A DNA stretch of 64,000 nt from Fallopia convolvulus (lineage: Eukaryota > Streptophyta > Magnoliopsida > Caryophyllales > Polygonaceae). The translations under genes were made by a program, and so were the position numbers. Location: positions 7,879,001 through 7,943,000 of the forward strand of contig OZ024718.1 of NCBI GenBank assembly GCA_964016875.1. The letters run 5' to 3'. This document shows positions 34,977 through 47,239 of this stretch, piece by piece; the stretch's first letter is position 1, and the number at the start of each line of letters is the position of its first letter. The notes below the pieces were generated by a model. It had not been told where the DNA came from. It made no database searches and saw nothing but the letters and a program-made list of their open reading frames with translations.

Positions 34977-35478
34977 GAGCTTGTTTGGTGCCGATATCTA
35001 GATATCAGATATTGGTATCGGCACATATCTTGTGTTTGGCATTGTTAGATATCGATATGGAACGATATCTTTTGATATCGTGATATGAAATAACCCCCAT
35101 TTGATATACCAATTATGGTTGATATCTTGCTCTTCTCACTTGCCCCATTTCTTCCCCTTTTATCTCCCTGCTATTTCTCCCAGATATAACTTCTGATTGT
35201 TTCTTATCGGAAGGAAGAGTTTGCTGGCACCGTCTAGCTGCACTCGTTGGCCACCGCCAATTTTACAGATTTGAGAGCCCCTTTGCTCTCCCGTCGTTAG
35301 CGGCCATCTCCATTTCCAGATTTACAGATCTGAGAATTATACAACATGTATTCACCACCTCTATAGATCCCGACTTTATACTAAAAGTAATAATACCGAT
35401 ACCGGTAATGATACCGATATCTGATATCGGTAATGATACCGATATCTGATATCAAAGATATAAATACAAAACGGGCCC
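34977..35478. mobile_element. Tourist-like MITE (502 bp), adjacent to the previous one
   Basis: Left end GAGCTTGTTTGGTGCC, right end ACAAAACGGGCCC. TAA flanks it (34974-34976 and 35479-35481). Both subterminal regions are rich in GATATC-containing repeats that form inverted arms. No ORF is present. Confidence 0.6.
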
Positions 35479-35740
35479 TAAGAATGTATAGGAAATGATT
35501 TTATACTAAAAGTGCTCTTTCTTATTTGCAATAGATGAATTTGTTAGCTTAAAATCTCTATTCATAATATTTGACCTTTTGATTTAATTAATAATGATAT
35601 ATTCTAAAAATAACATACATTTATCTATTAGTGTATTTTGTTCTATTTTCAATGTAAAAATTACATAGAAAATATATATTGAATCATTAAAATCTATGAT
35701 AATAAATTATTTTTAATTCTATTTCAAGTTAGTTTTAAAA

Positions 35741-36452
35741 AGTGTGAAAAATAACAAAAGAAAGATCATTCATTGCGAATCGGAGAGTATAAAAACAGTT
35801 TTTCGGATTTGTGCATCCGAACCCAATATCATAGCACCCAACCCTACCCTGGTTACCAAATAGACTCTTGTGTTTCTCATTCCTACTTGTAGGTACTATT
35901 CTAAAAATTTCGTAGGTGGTCTAGTTTTTTAGCCCGTTTAAACGCCTGTTTGGGACACTTAGGGCTTGTTTCACTTTTCCTCCAAAATCCCTTTCTATCC
36001 AAAAATCATTTTTAATACTCTTGAAATCCGTGCAACTCTCTCTATTTTTTACGTTTTTCAAGAGACTAAAAATCACTTTACACCTCAAAATCCCTTTCTA
36101 ACTATAAGTGAAATAAGGCCTTAAGCGACCTTATAGATTGACAAGCGCTAGACAATTTTTACTATTTTTAAGAAGTGTGAAAAATAACAAAAGAAAGATC
36201 ATTCATTGCGAATCGGAGAGAGTATAAAAAATAGTTTTTCGGATCTGTGCATCTGAACCCAATACCATAGCACCAAACCCCACCATGGTTACCAAATAGA
36301 CTCTTGTATTTCTCATTACTAGTTGTAGGTACTATTCTATAAATTCTGCCTAAGTGTATGTAGGTGTTAAAAAAATCCTAATTTGTCTAGGTTTTTAGCT
36401 GTCTAAATGTTTGTTTGGGATACTTAGGTGACCTTATAGACTGGCAAGCGCT
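35741..36452. repeat. Direct tandem duplication, one copy carrying a MITE
   Basis: The copies start at AGTGTGAAAAATAACAAAAG at 35741 and 36174, a spacing of 433 bp, and run through a shared CTTATAGA and CAAGCGCTAGA near 36130-36150 and 36433-36452. Copy 1 is longer because it contains the MITE at 35962-36120. Confidence 0.8.
35962..36120. mobile_element. Tourist-like MITE (159 bp) with TTA target duplication
   Basis: Left end GGGCTTGTTTCACTTTT, right end AAGTGAAATAAGGCC, flanked by TTA (35959-35961 and 36121-36123). The second copy of the host duplication shows the empty site with a single TTA at 36424-36426, confirming the borders. Confidence 0.85.
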
Positions 36453-36460
36453 AGAAATCG

Positions 36461-37938
36461 CAAAACTTTTTTTGAACATTTAGACAGGCTTCTAAGTGTA
36501 CGTAGAAGTAAAATTCACTTTAGATTACCCTACATGGAAGAACTAACGACTTTTAAAAAACGTTAGGTGGGGGCTAGTAGGTAGGATGGGGCCTAGCACC
36601 TAAACTGTTAGACGGGGGTCTAGGCGGGATTTGGGCTGATTAGTATAATTTTTTATATAGGGTTATTATTTGTAATTAGTAAGAATATGTAAATAAAGAG
36701 CAATCATATCATAATGTTTTTGTATAAATTCGAGCCTAGTGCCTGCCTAGAGTCCGCCCAGGCCGCCTAGCCTGCGTAAAAGACCGTCCAGCCTGCCTAG
36801 CTCGCACAACTCGCCTAGCCCGCACAACTTACCTAGTCCGCCCAACTCTCCTAGCCGCTCATAAATCATAATACCACCTAGAGCAAAATTAGAACGTTGG
36901 ACCACCACCTAGAACCTAGGCGGCCTAGACCATTTTTAAGAATAGTGACTATGGGGATGTTAGGAGGTCTCGAATTTAAATCTTTGCCTTCGTCCTTCTA
37001 ATTAGGTGCCTTTCCTTCTATTTTGTAAGTCAGTTTACTTAAACTGGTTTATCTTATTCGTGGTCTACGCTTGTTGAAATCACGAACCTAGAATTTATCA
37101 CTCATCATTAAAAAAATCACTTAAAATTAGTGCATTTTTTTGTTATAGCAACTTATATTGCCTTGTCCAACATTTAGCTATCTGTTCAAATCTTTATTGT
37201 GCAGTTACGGTCTCTCTGCCCCATGCTCAGACATTGAGGAAAAAGATTGTTTTTTTTCCAGATGAAACAGTCTGTCTGCCCTTTTGCCTCAGGGGAAGGA
37301 AGTCACATTGCTTTTTCCCACTTGAAGCCTTGTCTTTTACCGGTATGTAGTTTTAGGATTTTTTTTTTGTTTTATAAATCAATTTTTATCTACTCCGTAT
37401 GAATTATAAATACATTAAAATTTATTTTACATATTTCAAAGTATTTAAAATTTTATAAAGACAAAAGAACAATAATTGTAAAATTTTATGATACTAAAGA
37501 TAGTTATTTATATTTATTTTTTCTAATATACCTAGGATAACCAACTCATTTTAAGACCGAAAAAATCAACCTACAAAAATTCGTTAAACAATAAAAACAA
37601 GCTCGCCTTCCTAATTTTAAATCGTTTAATTGTTCTTAATTCTAGTTACAAATGTTGAGTTCCAAACCCTATATCTTTCTAAAGATACTGACATGCTGCA
37701 GATAAATGCTTAGTAGAAATTTCTACTAATGATCAAAGGCTTGCTTTGAAGTCTATCCTACCAAATGGAAGCACAGTAGAGTATAGCAAATTCATCAGTA
37801 GTATGATGCTAATGCGGGTACATTTTATCCCCAGATTTTGTACACAATTTCTTTTAGCTGAACTATTTCTTTCCTAATAAAAGCATATTGAAGGTCAATC
37901 ATAAGCCTTCAATTTCTATCAGGGTAACGATGTCTCTA
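36461..37938 (+). other. Intergenic DNA with possible exon remnants
   Basis: 36540-36930 is rich in CCTAGGC/GCCTAGC-type short repeats, as in many plant TIR elements. Two plus-strand stretches look exon-like. One is 37204-37341, whose third frame reads SLPHAQTLRKKIVFFPDE and ends at donor GTATGTAG. The other is 37703-37817, preceded by TGCTGCAG and reading CLVEISTNDQRLALKSILP up to a GTACATT donor. These two join in phase. The product is not recognised. The rest shows nothing. Confidence 0.25.
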
Positions 37939-40900
37939 CTAATTTCCACAAACTTCTTTTCTGCTTGATATCAACTCCTCCAAGTCCTTAATTCCTTGAT
38001 TGACTGCATGGATAATCATCTTCTTGATCTGTTCAAAATTTCAAAGAAAGTGAGATCAGTCTTCAGCTCAAGGCAAATTTCAGAAACCAACAAAAAAGGC
38101 CTTTATTCTTACCTCCAGTTTGTCTTCTCTGACTCTATGGTTCTTTGGAAGCTTCCGAAACTCCTCTGTCAGCCGAAAGCACTCATTGAGGTTTTCCGGG
38201 GAAACAAAATCCACAGCCACTTTGGTGCATGACTGTGAAAGGAGAAACCATGAATGAATTAGATGAAGAATAATAAGACTATTTTACAAAGAATAGTATG
38301 AAGCCATGAAAGACTGATATTGATCACACCTTAAGATTCCTAACTTGATGTGGGCAGCCAGCAGGTATAAAAACAGCTTCTCCAAGCTTCTGCTCAAAGG
38401 TCCATGGCTCGACTCCTGTACATGAGATTCAGTTTAGTGTAGATTACACTATTATTCAAACCAGTAAAGAAAGAAGTACCACATGTGAAATCCAATTTTG
38501 TTCTGTACCATATTTTTCCTTGAGCTTCCTCTTGTGCTCCAAAGTCAGATAAAAGCACTGGTCATGAATTGGATGGGCCACCTGAACAAACAGTTATAAA
38601 ATTCATTAGGCATCTAAATGGAGATATCATAGAAGTAGTTCGACTTTAAATGGTATGAATTCTGCAATTGAAACAAGTTAAAGTTAATACCTGCTCAACT
38701 GGACAACAAAAGGTATGTCTAAATTCTCTGGCATGTTTTCTTAGATAGGCCTCCAATTTTGGTACATCCTCCCTCCTGAAGATATCCCAGAGAGCACAAC
38801 CCATTTTTCCTGTAGTTTCACCCATTGCAGAACATGGGATGTCATCATGCACAATGCCCTCCTCCTCATCTTGAACTCTGTGCTTCTTTTTCAAAATTTT
38901 AATGGCAGACTGCTGCTCCTCGGTTAAATCCACATCAGCAGCATGTGTAAGTATATTAACCTGGACAGCAACAGAAGAAATCATCAGACATTCGCAAATA
39001 ATTTTGTTTTTCTTAGAAGCTAACATATATATTTTAATCCTTCTCAGTTGTTAAGCTAATATGTACCGCATCTGCCATGTCACAATGAAGTTTGGTTACT
39101 GAATCTCCTCTGATGAGCTCCTCACGAACTCCATATGCTATGTATGTTTTTGGACCCAAGTCTGGCTTCAAGATATTTAAAGGCAACTTCACTGCAAGAT
39201 TGAGCAATCCAGACCTGGGATCTGTGTACTCCTGATATGGCAGTGCACATATAAACTCATCACAGTGTCTTGGTAGAAGATCTTCAAACTTATCAGATGG
39301 AGGCCAATCCTTGAGCTTGAGCAACTCAGGCCACAAGTTAGAGTATGATCTTCCCTTAGTATAACCTTGAAAGAACAAGCGAGTACTAATGCCCACCTGT
39401 AAACAAAATTTATCACAAATTCGTTCAAGTTGGTAGTTTAGAAGCAATGAAAATCGATTGATGATACAATTGTCTTCCCCTATGATATAACGTGAAAAGG
39501 TGAGCGTCATACAGTACCTCAAAATTCATTAGACAATCAACTGCCTTGACTTCCGACATCTTTGAACTGAGATTCTGGTCCATTGTTTCACACAAAGCAC
39601 GCCACATAACCTTTGGTTCCCAGCTTAACCCAGGTGTCTGCTTGAGAACATTCTGAACAATCACTGGTTCACCATTTGTCCAGTGTTTCTGGAAGTGAAC
39701 AAGAGCGTCATGACCAATTACATCCTCTGCTGATGGACAGTACAGATGGTTGTCATCAGAGCAGTTGCACTTGCAACTTGTTTCTTCTTGTTTATCTCTG
39801 CAGATCTCCAGTAGCTTGTCTGCTTTCTTTAACAACTTTCTTATCCATCTGACAGGGAGGATGCGTCTCAACTCCAAAACTCTGTCTCCACATCCTCCTC
39901 TATCTTTGGAAGGGCAAGGGATACTTCCATCAGTGTGTGCATTCCATTCAGTTAATGGAATAACAGAATCTGTGGAAACTTCTAGAGGGTCATCATTGAC
40001 TGGATCTGGATCACCACCATGGCTGTAGCTGTAGCCTTTGTAGGGGCAACGAAAAAGAACTTCTTCTGGCCCTCCTTGAAGATTTCCTTGCCGTATCTCC
40101 CGACAACAAGACAGGCAAAGTTCATATGGGCAATTAGGGCAGCTTCTGTGCAGATCAAATATTGAAGTGGCACACTGGTTGCTGTACTCATGAACATAAA
40201 CTAAAATGAGTTCAGGAAGAAGAAAAAAGTATAGTTTGTTTTCAAATTTCTTCACAAATTGAAGGGGGAGATAAAAAGAGAAACACTTGCCAGTAAATGC
40301 GTTCATCATCAAAGCAAGAGGATGGTAGAATGTCTGCATCAGATAATGCATTACCTGTAAAATACAAGATGTCTTAGCAGTTCAAGAAGTGCTCTAAGAA
40401 AATTGTTATAGTAGAGCGGCTTCATCCAAAGCTAACCGTCTGTACCTTCAACTTTTGCTTGAAACAGTATCTCCTCACTCTGATCCTCATAGATTTGCCT
40501 CAAGAATGGGTGGAGAGATCTAACTATATGCAAACTATGCTTTAACCTTTCATCCTCAGAAATATCCCTCTTTGATGTCTAAAAGTTAAAAAAATCATAA
40601 CATTGTTAATTTATTATAGTAGACCCAAGTTGCAAGGTAAACAGAGTGATCATTAACCTTAATTCTCCCACTTGAATGCAGACACAAGTTGCAGTTACAA
40701 TTCCCACGACAAAATGGGCAAGCCTCTGCAATTTCTTCTTCTGAGAATTGAGGATACCTGTTTGCAAGAAGTATCAATTGCAGGAGTCAAAACAAGATGT
40801 ATTTATATAACTTTAAGTTGGAGAATTGCAGATAAACAAATTACCAGAGCTTGATGCAATAAACACAATATAACTTCTCGTTGCACTTGGTGCAGGGCAC

Positions 40901-41911
40901 TACAGTAAGCCTCTCCTTTTTACAGCATTGGTGGCACATAACTCGCTCATGTCCATTTTTCTGTAACAAAACCATAAAATTAGTTCTTAGCAAAATATTC
41001 ATACCTGTAAGAAATTTTGAGAAAAGAAATATTCTTACCACTGTGTTTCTCTTTGGTCTCTCATTGCTAAAACCATGGCTGCTAATACATGAATCTGGAG
41101 AAGGTGTGGAAAAAAAGGAAGCTGAACTGTGGGAAGAACTTCCACTAGTCCCACTATTTTCCCCGAGGCATTCCAAATGTCTTACGGGTCTTTTCCTCTC
41201 TGACCTCAATTTCTTTGGAATGTCATTTTGCTTCTTTACAACCCTGAAATTTTCTTTGAGCTTCTTTTGGTCGTTAGAATAGTCGTCCAATCCAAATATC
41301 TGTTTGTAAATGCGGTCAGCTTCATTACTGGTTCTAGTTGGGAGATTCCTTTTCCTCTGGGACAATGATTCTACAGCTCCATTACTGGTTCTAGCCCTTT
41401 TTGGTTTTGAAACTTCATAGTCATCTTCTTCTTCAATGATTTCTTCATCTATTTCACCTTCATAGTTCATATTCAAACATCTAATGGGTCTCCTTTTCCT
41501 CTCTGATCTTAAAATCTTTGAAACGTCATTCTGTATCTTTACAACCTTGAGATTTTCTTCGGGCTTCTTTTGGTCACTTGAATAGTGATCATAGCCAGAT
41601 GTCTGTTTGTTCTTGAAAGAGCTCTTTGGCTTGTGACAGAAAGTGTCAGGTCTAATTACTTTGCTGGCTGTAAGATTTCTTTTCCTCTGGGATAATGATG
41701 TTTCCCGTTTTGGTTTTGGAGCTTCATACTCTTCGTCATCTTCAATGGTGTTTTCTTCATCTATTTCATCTTCATAGAGGAGGGCCTCCAATTCAAAGTC
41801 GCCATAGAACTCTTCATCAATACGCTGCCTCTTCATAGAAACACTGGAACGCCTTGAGCGAAAAGCATGGCTCTCAGCTTGCAGGTTGTCCTTCTCCATC
41901 ACGGCCAGCAT
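37939..41911 (-). CDS. JmjC histone H3K9 demethylase, KDM3/JMJ25 (IBM1) type
   Basis: Probably removes methyl groups from H3K9 using Fe(II) and 2-oxoglutarate in the nucleus. The twelve coding exons are 41039-41911, 40845-40960, 40658-40757, 40446-40578, 40291-40354, 39518-40181, 39067-39396, 38691-38960, 38509-38581, 38330-38415, 38113-38232 and 37939-38028, giving 972 aa in phase. Residues 1-290 are acidic and basic low-complexity sequence with an internal repeat (LSQRKRNL, DQKK, LRSERKR twice) and nuclear-signal-like KRKR/KPKR runs. A RING-like domain starts at C300 (CHQC, then YCIKLWYPQFS and CPFCRGNCNCNLC), followed by a second cysteine-rich block (SCPNCPYELCLSCC). The JmjC iron ligands are all present: H754 and D756 (HCD) and H897 (CPHQV). 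Intron 5 uses a GC donor. Transcript and protein ends look complete. Confidence 0.94.
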
Positions 41912-41916
41912 TAATT

Positions 41917-44900
41917 CTACAGAGACATGTAATTAGCTCATATAAATAAACAAGAGTAAAGCAGAGGCTAGCATGAGGACTCGATGAATAAATACATATA
42001 AATGAACATACTTTTACTAGATACAAGAAACTCTCCTCGATGTAAATTAATGAACCAAAAGAATGACAAACATATCAAATTAAAACCAAAACAGTATATT
42101 TCTCTTGCAGGAAAAAAGACTATTTTATTTCTTAAAATTTACTAATTTCACATTTTCAGCCTCGATATGAATAAAATCTTCAGTCACATACTACGATAAT
42201 TTTGTTGAGCAGCTCAGATGTACTTTTGACAAGAGAGAGTATTTAGAAACTACTGCTTCAGTTTTAAGTGTCATATCATATACTCCGTATATCACAACTT
42301 TTGTGTCCATTAGCGTGTCTATTTACAATAGGGTACACTTAGTCACCTTAGCTAGCATTGACACGTATTCAGATTGATCAAACATATCATTTTATGCGGA
42401 GCAAAATTTTGCCTCAATCACTTTTGATGGGTTTTTTTTTTTTCCGTGCAGGTCTTTTTGTGAAATAATAGAGATATTGAAACATGATCAATTACACTTC
42501 ATGAGAATCACAAAAATAAAAATAAAAATAAAAAGTTTCAAATTCGAAAAAGCATGGTTAAAAAACACTACCAATTTCACTTTCAATAAATAGGATGCTC
42601 CAGTGACCTCATACATACATATCTCAAGGACTTTGATATATGGGTGGTGGTCCACCTGCATATCATGAGAACCCCCATGGATGTCATCCAATGCCTAAGT
42701 TCATACTCACAATTCCTGTTCATACATACACTCTCTATTCAATAATAAGTGACATTTTAGCCATTAATTGTGTGTGGACCTGTTCAATAAAAAGTTTCAC
42801 ATTCATTGGGTCTTTCGGGCACATCTTCCTGACATGTTCAAGCTATGGGTGTCCCCATCTTGATCCCCCAGATCCTGCTGGAGCGGGACTTGTCTAGGCG
42901 ATGATGTTGATGTTGATTCTTGTTTATCTCAGACATTCTTGTTTATCCAACATGTCCGAGGCAAGGGTATATACATCTTGACCCCCCAGATCCCGAACTG
43001 ACGGAAGTCCACTGGATCGATGATTTTGTATTCTTGTTATCCAACATCTTCAGGGAAACAAACTCGGTGACCGACTCCTTCACGAAAGTTGGTCACATAC
43101 CACATTTTCCGAGTATGACAACCCATACAGATCTTTGTGATCTCATCCGCAAAGATGCTCTAGGACGGCTGACGTCATGATGAATAGGTCTTCCTTATCA
43201 AAAAAAGGTGACAATTTAGCACTTGCACAATTGTTAAGAGTCATTATTGAGCTAAATTTTTTTTCTATTTTAGTTACTTTTTTTTTTTTATTACTTGCTT
43301 TTATAAATCTCTTTTTAAACCAATGGGAAAGAGATGTGAGTAGTGTATTTGATAAATTTAGGTACAAAGAGAGGAGTTTGAAATTGAGGGAAGGAGAGAG
43401 ATCCCCTTATTTCTACATAGGCAATTGTCTTTATAATGGTGTGAAGCTTGCTTAACAAGCCTTACCTTGGGAAAAGAGCAAAAACTTGTCACTTTGTAAT
43501 TAGACCTTGCTTGCATCAATACCCTTAAAACTTAAGGTGGATGAACTCAACCTAGCTCCGACAACCGCGGGCAAACGAACCTTGGTCAACGTTTGCCCAT
43601 GGTTGTCGGATCATTACGAGCGGTGCTTTTTTGAAGTGGTCGAAATCTTGCCCTCCATTCGGCCGTTTATTGTGTACACACAATATCCTTTCCGTTTCGT
43701 GCATTTCACCTTAAATAGACAAAATTTTAGATAAAACCATAACTAATAAGATAAATCTAGTAGATAAATGGTTATGAATTTACGCGAGTGTTCAGGGCTA
43801 CGAGCTCCCCCGACTAATCTCAAGTAGGCTGCCCTTATCACCCTGTTGTGTGGACATAATCGTCTGTTCTCATGAAGGTCCCCGAAGTTAAATAAGCATT
43901 GGTCATCCGTTGGTTTGGAATAAAAGGTTGACGGATGCTCGTCTCGTACTTGTAATCATTTAGGATAACATGATGGATAAGGCAACCCTTGTTTCATCAG
44001 ATTTCCGCCCATCAACTTCAATGATAGAAACATCCATGTTTCCTCGGTACCTCCAAAGGATATGCAAGTTTCTTGCATTGGCAATGCAAATTAACTTGCC
44101 CATTGAAGGGGAAATGGAAATCTCCTTTGTATTCTAAGTCACTACCCTCTAAAGAATAAAAATCTCACTAAATTAATGCAACAACAAGAGGTTATGCCAC
44201 ACTCATTTGCCAACACTAACCCATTCAGTATAAAGACACACTCTAACAAGTACAAAAACAACAATAAGGCATAATTCAAGCTCTTGTTGTTCTCTCTAGA
44301 AGACTTAAAACTAACATATCTATCCACTAACTTAGTGTTACATTATCCTCGAGAATAGGGATGAAGATGAAGAAAGAAGAGAAGGAATGGCAGAGTGATA
44401 GAACAAAAGAAGACTAAACCAAAGAAATACACACCATTAAGATGTAATGCTATCAGATTAATTACTCCTTTTGGTAATGGAGGAATGGCAGAAAGAAACA
44501 CGATGGCGAACAAAGAAGGAGAGATTGAGATGAAGAATAATCAAGCCCAAATTAGCAAGTCAATATAACAGCATCGCTACTGAGAAATATCTTTGTTTTG
44601 TAGATCAAACCAAAATTCGAGGGGATGAGGAATACTGAAAATCTACACCCCATAAGTACATAATTATAAACTAAACACGGTCACACCCTGAGATAAAGAT
44701 GTTTACTCTTAGCAAAAATTCACAGAACCAAATGATCGAGTACATGAATAATAAACACCTAGAAAGTGACCAAAGGGAACGAATAATACTATTAGTCTTC
44801 TGGAAACACAGCTTAGAAAGAGCACTTTCCCCCCAAAGTTTCTAGGTTTTTCCAGAGAAAAAATACACGATCTCAAAATCAACATCAACGAAGCAAACAT

Positions 44901-45346
44901 ATTCATCATAATAATTTCAGAAGTAACATATCTAAAATTAAGAAACAAAGTAGAACGAATAATAATACTAATAGTCTTCTGATTAACATCAACGCAATCC
45001 AGAAAGATTGCTTCTTTCCCCAAAATTTTAGGTTTTTCCAGAGCGAAAAGCCAATATCACAAAATTAACATCAACGAACCCAAAACATTCATCATAATAA
45101 GTTCAGAACTGACGTTTAAAAATAAGATTCAAACTACTGCAGATATTGTTCAAATCCACGTCAAAACTAAATCGGATCAGCTACACTATCCCAATTCCAA
45201 ACAGAAATAGTTCAACAGCAAATTAGATCCAACCAGATTCCATTCCAGAAAAAATCAGCATCATAATCATGGCGGAAGAGGGAACAGTCACGGAAAACAA
45301 TAGAATTAAGAAAAATTCAATTATGTTTTGCCAAGGAAACACGCAC
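41917..45346 (-). other. Probable long intron in the 5' leader of the JmjC gene
   Basis: The first coding exon begins five bases before the ATG at a good acceptor (CTCTGTAG then AATTAATG). This implies an upstream non-coding exon. A candidate donor, TTTCCG followed by GTGCGTG, lies at 45347/45346. The interval has no supported gene. It contains two non-LTR tail fragments near 42815-43030. The small ORFs in it are unsupported. Confidence 0.4.
42815..43030 (+). mobile_element. Two adjacent non-LTR retroposon tail fragments
   Basis: The first (about 42815-42915) reads CTGACATGTTCAAGC, GGTGTCCCCATCTTGA and GAGCGGGACTTG, and ends in a GATGTTGATGTTGAT run. The second (about 42945-43030) repeats CATCTTGACCCCCCAGATCC and ends near GATCGATGATTTTG. 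Both are related to 19300-19395 and 20052-20370. Confidence 0.5.
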
Positions 45347-45580
45347 CGGAAACATTAATCGGACACCGATCAGGAATCCAAACTCAGCTTCTCCGACGAC
45401 GATCTGTAATTGGCTAATCTCGGCGGCTTCTCCTTCTGCCAAATTGACCCGGAGTCAAGCTGGAGCGCTTTTTAGACACACTCAATGAGACTGGAAGGTA
45501 GAAATTAAGAAACGCAGAACGAGTGAGGCATAAAAGAGGGGGAAATAGAGAGCTTCACCTAGCGATTTGTGATGGCAATT
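45347..45580 (-). promoter_or_regulatory. Candidate 5' UTR exon and promoter of the JmjC gene
   Basis: GC-richer DNA upstream of a plausible donor at 45346. If spliced to 41916, the leader would contain a four-codon upstream ORF whose TAA overlaps the main ATG in TAATG. Another short upstream ORF begins near 45530. The start of transcription is not known. Confidence 0.35.
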
Positions 45581-46995
45581 CACGTGACGGATGCAATGAG
45601 AGAAACAAAACGGAAGTGATAAAACAGAGAAGATGACCTAATTTTTATATACGGATCTGGTATTTATTGTATTTTATATGAAGATAGAAATTTTTTATAA
45701 TAGATATTGACCCGATAAAAACTTGACCTAATTAAAAATTATTATAAATGATAATTACTACTACTAAAAACGTTTAATTTTTATTTAAAAAAATCATCTT
45801 CCTTTTTATTCTCGTTTACTACTTTGAGCGGGTAAATTTAATTGCTATAATTATTTTCCTTAGTATCCGTCATAAAAGTATTTTTATTTATTATGCTTGA
45901 TTTTAATTATGTATTTTATTTTATTATAAAATTATATATGAAGGTTATTCGTTATGACGGAAGATTCCATCTTAGTCGAAAGACATAATTTCCGCGTGGA
46001 TTGTAAAACAAGAAATCGCTTGTTATGCCTGGAACATTATCGGCCTGTCACTAGAGATAGAGTTTTTGACTTCTCTCCCTCTCCTCCATCCTCTGCTCCA
46101 TTATAAATACATGTCTTCGTCATGTATGATGAGCACCTCATTTCCGCTGAACTCGCTAGCAAGTGCTATTTTAACTTCTGTATTCATTGTTTTGCAGGTT
46201 CTACTACTATTTTGACTCATGTGTCCATTATTTTGAACGTTCTAGGTTGAAAAGGAGGTCTAAAAGATTGAAGAGATGTTCATTATTTTACGGGTTTTAA
46301 ATTAAAGAGGAGCTTGGAAGGTTAAAAATTAAAGCTGGAAACGAAAAATATTAAGGACGAATTTTTTGTACCCTATCAATAACTACCGTAGTGGTTTTTC
46401 TATCTTTGCTTTTCCTTACTCCGTATTTTTTAATTCCCAAACACGAGTATCTATCCGTATCTCTACCTAAATTTATTAAATTATTAAATGTTTTTTAGGG
46501 GATTTTATCGTAAGGTGAAGATAAATTTGTTTTGCAGGTGAAAGATAAGATGGAGAGAGCGGGTTGGTAAGGGGCTGTTTGGTAGTGGGGTTTAAAAAAC
46601 ACGCCTAACACCGTTAACACGTGCATGGCACGTAAACAGTAGAACGGTCTGTATTTCGCCACGTCATTTTCTCGATAATGGAAGGGTAATGAAACTTTAG
46701 CCCTTCTGCGGGTCATCGTTAAAAAGATGATGCCGCATCATTCAAGAGTCTTCGTTTTCACCACACCGAATCTTTTGTTTCTTTCTTACCAATTTTCCAC
46801 GCATTCACAATTTATGTGAATATTCAATCGTGCAATGACAGCTATTGCTTTAATTAACTTTATGCTGCTGCACGTTGTTTACAATGACAGCACATTGTTT
46901 ACTTAATTAAGGTTCAACAAGTAAACTCAAAATATATGACTTTTTCTAGTATCAACAATAATTACGTATGATATACGGAGTATTAGGATTTTTAT
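45581..46995. other. AT-rich intergenic DNA
   Basis: No gene is supported. The first few hundred bases may include the JmjC promoter. Two copies of the 9-mer ACTCCGTAT or its complement occur (46418 and 46973). Confidence 0.4.
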
Positions 46996-47154
46996 CGTTG
47001 ATGCTCTTTGCACACACTATTATAACTAATTGCACCATACAATCTGTTTGAGTGGAGTCCGTATAATTTATTTGAGTGGAGTCCACACAAATAGTTTGAG
47101 TGGAGGAATGCCCCTTCTCGCGCCCCTTCTTTTAGGATTTTTTATCGACCCCCT

Positions 47155-47158
<4 letters not shown>

Positions 47159-47231
<73 letters not shown>
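47159..47231. repeat. TA dinucleotide microsatellite
   Basis: About 36 uninterrupted TA units just inside the left inverted end of the 3.2-kb TIR element. The ORFs called across it are artefacts. Confidence 0.95.

Positions 47232-47239
<8 letters not shown>

Noticed and set aside
39750..40028. 92-aa plus-strand ORF
   Set aside because: Antisense to JmjC exon 6, which is strongly supported.
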